DNA of 64,000 bases from Saccharothrix espanaensis DSM 44229 (GTDB lineage: Bacteria > Actinomycetota > Actinomycetes > Mycobacteriales > Pseudonocardiaceae). The notes beneath the pieces were generated by a model. The model did no database searches, was not told the origin of the DNA, and saw nothing but the letters and a program-made list of their open reading frames with translations. Made by a program: the position numbers and the translations under genes. The stretch covers positions 5,704,001-5,768,000 of the forward strand of contig NC_019673.1 of assembly GCF_000328705.1 (NCBI RefSeq), given 5' to 3'. Of this stretch, positions 61,080-64,000 are shown in pieces; position 1 is the stretch's first letter; each line of letters opens with the position of its first letter.

Positions 61080-61412
61080 ACCACTCCCCCACCGGTCTTC
61101 CACGCAGGTGGACGTGTCTCGCGGACGTGGCCGCTGAACGAGTCGCCACGGTCGGCTTGTCGTGCAACAGGATCGTCGCAATTCAAGGAGTGTCGGGCTG
61201 GAGCAGCCGCAAGCGCAGCGAGGTGTCCACGGTGACCCGGCTTCAACCGGCGGACCGGGGAGGTGGCGTACAGCTGCGCGTCGCATCCTGTTCAGCGAGG
61301 CGATCCGGCCGCGCAAGGGCATCGAGCAGCCGGTGTGCCTGAGGTGCCAGACGTAGTACGGCCAGGGCCAGTTCCCGCCGGGAACGCAGCTGGAGAAGTG
61401 ACGGGGTGGCGA
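61080..61412. other. intergenic stretch with a possible gene fragment
   Basis: No intact gene. One plus frame (about 61257-61401) reads RRILFSEAIRPRKGIEQPVC, then LRCQT, TAG, YGQGQFPPGTQLEK and stop. It is protein-like on both sides of the in-frame TAG at 61354 and may be the relic of a small gene. I do not recognise it. Confidence 0.3.
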
Positions 61413-61943
61413 ATGCCCGCCTGGAAGGGCGAGTGGCTGTCCGACGCCGCGTACGCGGAGCGGGTGGAACCGGCGTTGGCGACGCTGCGCACGTCCCGTG
61501 AGGCACGCGCGGTGAACATCGCGCGGGCGACGTTGGAGAGTGCGGTGGCGTCGCAGAAGGTGTTGCGCGAGGGTGCGTACCACCTGCTGCCGCTGCTGCT
61601 GGAACTGCTGGACGCAGGAGGCGCGCTCGCGACGGCGGCCGTCTACGACGTGGTGATTGAGATCGCCCTGGCCGAGCCGGAAGACTCGACGCGGCAGGTG
61701 GCGGGACTGCCGCTGAAGGACGCCTGCGACACCTACCTGGACCAGGCCAGGCGCCGGGCGTGGACCGACCTCGACCACGCCGACGAGGAGGTGGCGGCGA
61801 GCGCCGTCGACTTCCTCGGCCTGACCGAACCGGACGAGCAGTCCTTCGCGGACCGCCTGCTCCCCCGCGTACCCGCCCTGCCGCTCAAGGCGAGGGAGAA
61901 GGCGGAGGGCTGGCTGGCCGACATCGGCCGCTCCACCACCTGA
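61413..61943 (+). CDS. helical hypothetical protein
   Basis: 176 residues, mostly alpha-helical, with Leu/Ala-rich helices (ESAVASQKVLREGAYHLLPLLLELLD, AVYDVVIEIALAEPED) that suggest HEAT-like repeats, and a soluble C-terminus. The family is not recognised; HEAT-like proteins next to toxins can be immunity proteins, but no toxin is nearby. ATG at 61413 is preferred over GTG at 61398, which is too close to its GGAG. Confidence 0.6.
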   Translation: MPAWKGEWLSDAAYAERVEPALATLRTSREARAVNIARATLESAVASQKVLREGAYHLLPLLLELLDAGGALATAAVYDVVIEIALAEPEDSTRQVAGLPLKDACDTYLDQARRRAWTDLDHADEEVAASAVDFLGLTEPDEQSFADRLLPRVPALPLKAREKAEGWLADIGRSTT

Positions 61944-62110
61944 CCCGACCAGCATTTCCGCACGACCAACGGTTCTTTCGAGGCCGCGCGGACCCGCCCC
62001 ACGGCTCCCGCGCGGCCTGTCCGTCGGCCGGCCAGAACGCCCCGACGGCGGTGTCAACGACCCGCGTCCCAGAAGCTCCCCGGTGCATCGGCGGGTCGGC
62101 GGGTCGGCGC

Positions 62111-62263
62111 TTAGAAGATCAGCACCAGCAGCAGGGCCACGGCCAGGACGACGGCGATCACGGTCGGGATGGTGGCGGGCGACCGGCGGTGGTGGGCCTG
62201 CACGGTGGTGGTGCGGAACCAGCTGTGCGGCACCCGACGACGATGACGACTGACCCAGGGCAT
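62111..62263 (-). CDS. 50-aa basic single-pass membrane peptide
   Basis: The product MPWVSRHRRRVPHSWFRTTT continues with a His/Arg-rich stretch and ends in a hydrophobic helix TVIAVVLAVALLLVLIF. A GGGAG lies 6 nt before the ATG, which supports translation. The basic N-terminus with a C-terminal helix fits a tail-anchored membrane peptide of unknown role. Confidence 0.55.
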   Translation of the reverse strand: MPWVSRHRRRVPHSWFRTTTVQAHHRRSPATIPTVIAVVLAVALLLVLIF

Positions 62264-62722
62264 GACTGGCTCCCGTTGTGTCCGAAGGAGTCTCCGCACC
62301 GGCACCCCGGCACGACACCGCGCCCGGCGGGCACGACCACGCCTGTCATACCCCGCCACACCACGTCCGACACCTCCAACCCGAACCCGCACCGGCCCGG
62401 CGACGATCGGCAAGGCACTGCGGCGGTCCACGCCTGGCCGGCGAGGTGCTCATCACTCCGGGAACACCACTTCGATCGACATGTGCCGGCGACGAGTCGA
62501 GTCGCTGTCGCGGTGGAACTGATTGCGCAGGCGGGCGGCCAGTTCGAGCTGAGGAAGTCGACGCGGACTTCAAGTCGGCGCAGGGCGTTACCGACGCGCG
62601 TTCGACGGCCAACTGGTCGGGACGGTTCGTCCTCGGACGCCTCCACGACGTCTCGCCACAACCCACGATGCCACGATGAGCGACGGCATCGCGCTCCCCG
62701 GCACGGGGCCGCAGACCGGACA
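62264..62722. other. intergenic stretch without a clear gene
   Basis: About 460 bp. Open frames on both strands are Arg/Pro-rich shadows without RBS. I see no repeats or structured RNA. Confidence 0.4.
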
Positions 62723-64000
62723 TCAGTCCACCAGTTCGAAGTGCAGCCCCGATTCACGCACCTGCGCCAGGTCCGCCGGCGAGAAGCCCCGCCCCACGAA
62801 CCGGGAGATCACGGTCAACCCCATGGCGTGCCGGTACCGGTAGTCCTCGAAATCCAGGTCCTCGGTGTGCGGCGCGCCCGCGTCGTGGAGCGGATCGCCT
62901 CGGAAGACGAGTTCACCACCCTCGGCGAGCATCAGCCGGTAGTTGGCGTTGACGTTCCAGTACAGGCTGCCGGCTCTCCCTTCCCGGGACAGAACTGGCA
63001 GCTTCACGTGGTCGGACCCCTCGTAGCCGTTTTCCTCCACCACCACGACCACGTCGTCCACCGCCAGCACCGCCTGCAACGGCTGGTGGCCCACGCCGCC
63101 GGGAGCGACCTCCAGCGGGCGGCCGCCGAGCGCGCCGATCACCTCCTCCGCGGTCAGGCCGCGCACCACCGTGATCGTGGCGGCCACCTGGAGGGGGCTC
63201 TTGTAGATCCAGCGGTGCTCCGCGTACGGCAGGATTCGCACTGCCGGCTCGGGCTCGCCGCGCAGCCGGTGGCCCAGCCGGTCGGTCCGCTTGTGCACGA
63301 CCTCCGGTTCGGCGGGAGCCGGCCACACCTCCAACAGGTAGGTCTCGTCCCCCTCGTCGCCCTCGTCACGGCCGGAGGCGTGCACCCGCACCCGGTACTC
63401 GCCCGGCCAGGGCGGTGCCTCCCAGCGCGACACGCGGTGGCCGGGCAGGTAGCCGGTCACGGGTTGGGCGCCGTCCAGACACCCGCCGCCCTCCGGCGCG
63501 GTCCAGCCGACCTCGGCGACCTCGTCCCAGCCCGCGACCGTCACCTCCTCCGGTGCACCGGCCAGCACCCGGACCGAAACCGGCACCCTGCCCTCCGCGA
63601 GCCCGGTGCGGACCGCCACACCGCCCGCCACCGCGGCGACCAGGCCGTTGCCGGAGAAGTCCACGTCCGCGGGCACCTGGCCCTCGGTGAGCAGGAACCG
63701 GTGGTCGGCCACCGTCGCCACCGACGACGCCCACTGCGGGAACCGGTACTCCGCGCGCCGCTTGGCCAGCACGGCTGCCGGATAGGCGGCCGGTTTGGGC
63801 ACGTCCGGCAGCACCAGCACGGCAGCGCCCAGAGCCACACCCACGACCGCCGCCGACACGGCCACCGGCAGCGGACCGAGCGAACGCACCACCGCCGCCG
63901 ACACGACCACCGCCAGAGCGAAGTGCGCCGCACCATGCCGGGCGGCGATCTGCTCCTCGTCACCGGTCGCATCCGGGACGGACGCGGTGTCCCGCAGCGC
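62723..64000 (-). CDS. membrane-anchored hypothetical protein, 5' end outside the window
   Basis: The frame is open from 64000 leftward to the stop at 62723 (at least 425 residues); GTG at 63910 is internal. Near the start are two hydrophobic segments (HFALAVVVSAAVVRSLG and VAVSAAVVGVALGAAVLVLP). Then comes a soluble extracytoplasmic part with beta-rich segments, including YLLEVWPAP. The C-terminus ends with a DUF6461-like helical part (TAEEVIGALGG, VNANYRLMLAEGGE). The function is unknown. Confidence 0.6.
   Translation of the reverse strand, partial: ALRDTASVPDATGDEEQIAARHGAAHFALAVVVSAAVVRSLGPLPVAVSAAVVGVALGAAVLVLPDVPKPAAYPAAVLAKRRAEYRFPQWASSVATVADHRFLLTEGQVPADVDFSGNGLVAAVAGGVAVRTGLAEGRVPVSVRVLAGAPEEVTVAGWDEVAEVGWTAPEGGGCLDGAQPVTGYLPGHRVSRWEAPPWPGEYRVRVHASGRDEGDEGDETYLLEVWPAPAEPEVVHKRTDRLGHRLRGEPEPAVRILPYAEHRWIYKSPLQVAATITVVRGLTAEEVIGALGGRPLEVAPGGVGHQPLQAVLAVDDVVVVVEENGYEGSDHVKLPVLSREGRAGSLYWNVNANYRLMLAEGGELVFRGDPLHDAGAPHTEDLDFEDYRYRHAMGLTVISRFVGRGFSPADLAQVRESGLHFELVD

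Noticed and set aside
61257-61401. Gene with an in-frame TAG
   Set aside because: Protein-like on both sides of the stop, but too short and unrecognised to call as a gene; mentioned only under the gap entry.
62346-62723. 125-codon minus-strand frame
   Set aside because: No RBS, irregular composition and no recognisable motif; likely chance ORF.

Overview
The window is very GC-rich, tightly packed actinobacterial DNA: GTG starts, ATGA/GTGA stop-start overlaps, and many P450, NRPS and ABC genes. I infer a Pseudonocardiales-like genome (Saccharothrix/Lentzea/Actinosynnema type), but the genus is not proven by sequence alone. It holds three separate specialised-metabolite loci with ordinary genes between them.

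Region 1 (about 2.7-12.4 kb) is an arylpropanoid-type locus. It encodes an MIO aromatic ammonia-lyase/aminomutase, an SDR, a KAS III/type III PKS-like condensing enzyme, a P450, an FAD monooxygenase, a short AMP-forming ligase, an alpha/beta hydrolase, a lone carrier protein and a zinc alcohol dehydrogenase. A palindromic element (GTCACCTGATG...) occurs in both of its promoter regions. It is preceded by a secreted beta-helix protein and a decayed PNPOx-like gene.

Region 2 (13.05-14.27 kb) is very small and is the find I would follow first. A P450 gene overlaps, at its 3' end, a 20-codon ORF whose product ends in Trp-Tyr-Trp-Tyr; a 51-nt hairpin follows. This has the hallmarks of a P450-crosslinked RiPP (biarylitide/atropopeptide-like).

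Region 3 (14.8-28.7 kb) is mostly accessory or housekeeping: a frameshifted ORF, two HTH proteins, a compact PEP-utilising-domain protein, a histidine phosphatase, an EF-hand protein, a molybdopterin oxidoreductase, a fatty-acid-hydroxylase-like membrane protein, an AraC regulator, and an IrtAB-like ABC transporter pair with a serine hydrolase and a divergent TetR gene. The control region of that last set has a TetR-type palindrome and an iron-box-like sequence.

Region 4 (29.1-61.1 kb) is a large metallophore-type NRPS locus. It opens with what reads as a cobalamin riboswitch and a ~530-nt leader, then a near-continuous plus-strand series: lysine-2,3-aminomutase-like radical SAM enzyme; NRPS C-A-T-C-A-T; ATP-grasp/C/T/C fusion; lysine/ornithine N-hydroxylase; MetRS-like protein; cupin; FAD oxidase; MATE exporter; CoA transferase; second FAD oxidase. 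The hydroxylase/MetRS-like/cupin/FAD-oxidase set matches the known hydrazine (N-N bond) cassette. A minus-strand trio follows (PLP enzyme, ATP-grasp, FhuF-like 2Fe-2S protein). Then come an MFS transporter, a methyltransferase, a FecCD-type uptake system (permease, ATPase, lipoprotein), a second methyltransferase and a P450. Together these suggest an exported metal chelator, probably with an N-N bond, that is re-imported and reduced.

The right end carries a hypothetical protein, a 50-aa membrane peptide and a membrane-anchored protein cut by the window edge. I saw no tRNA, rRNA, CRISPR array or insertion sequence.
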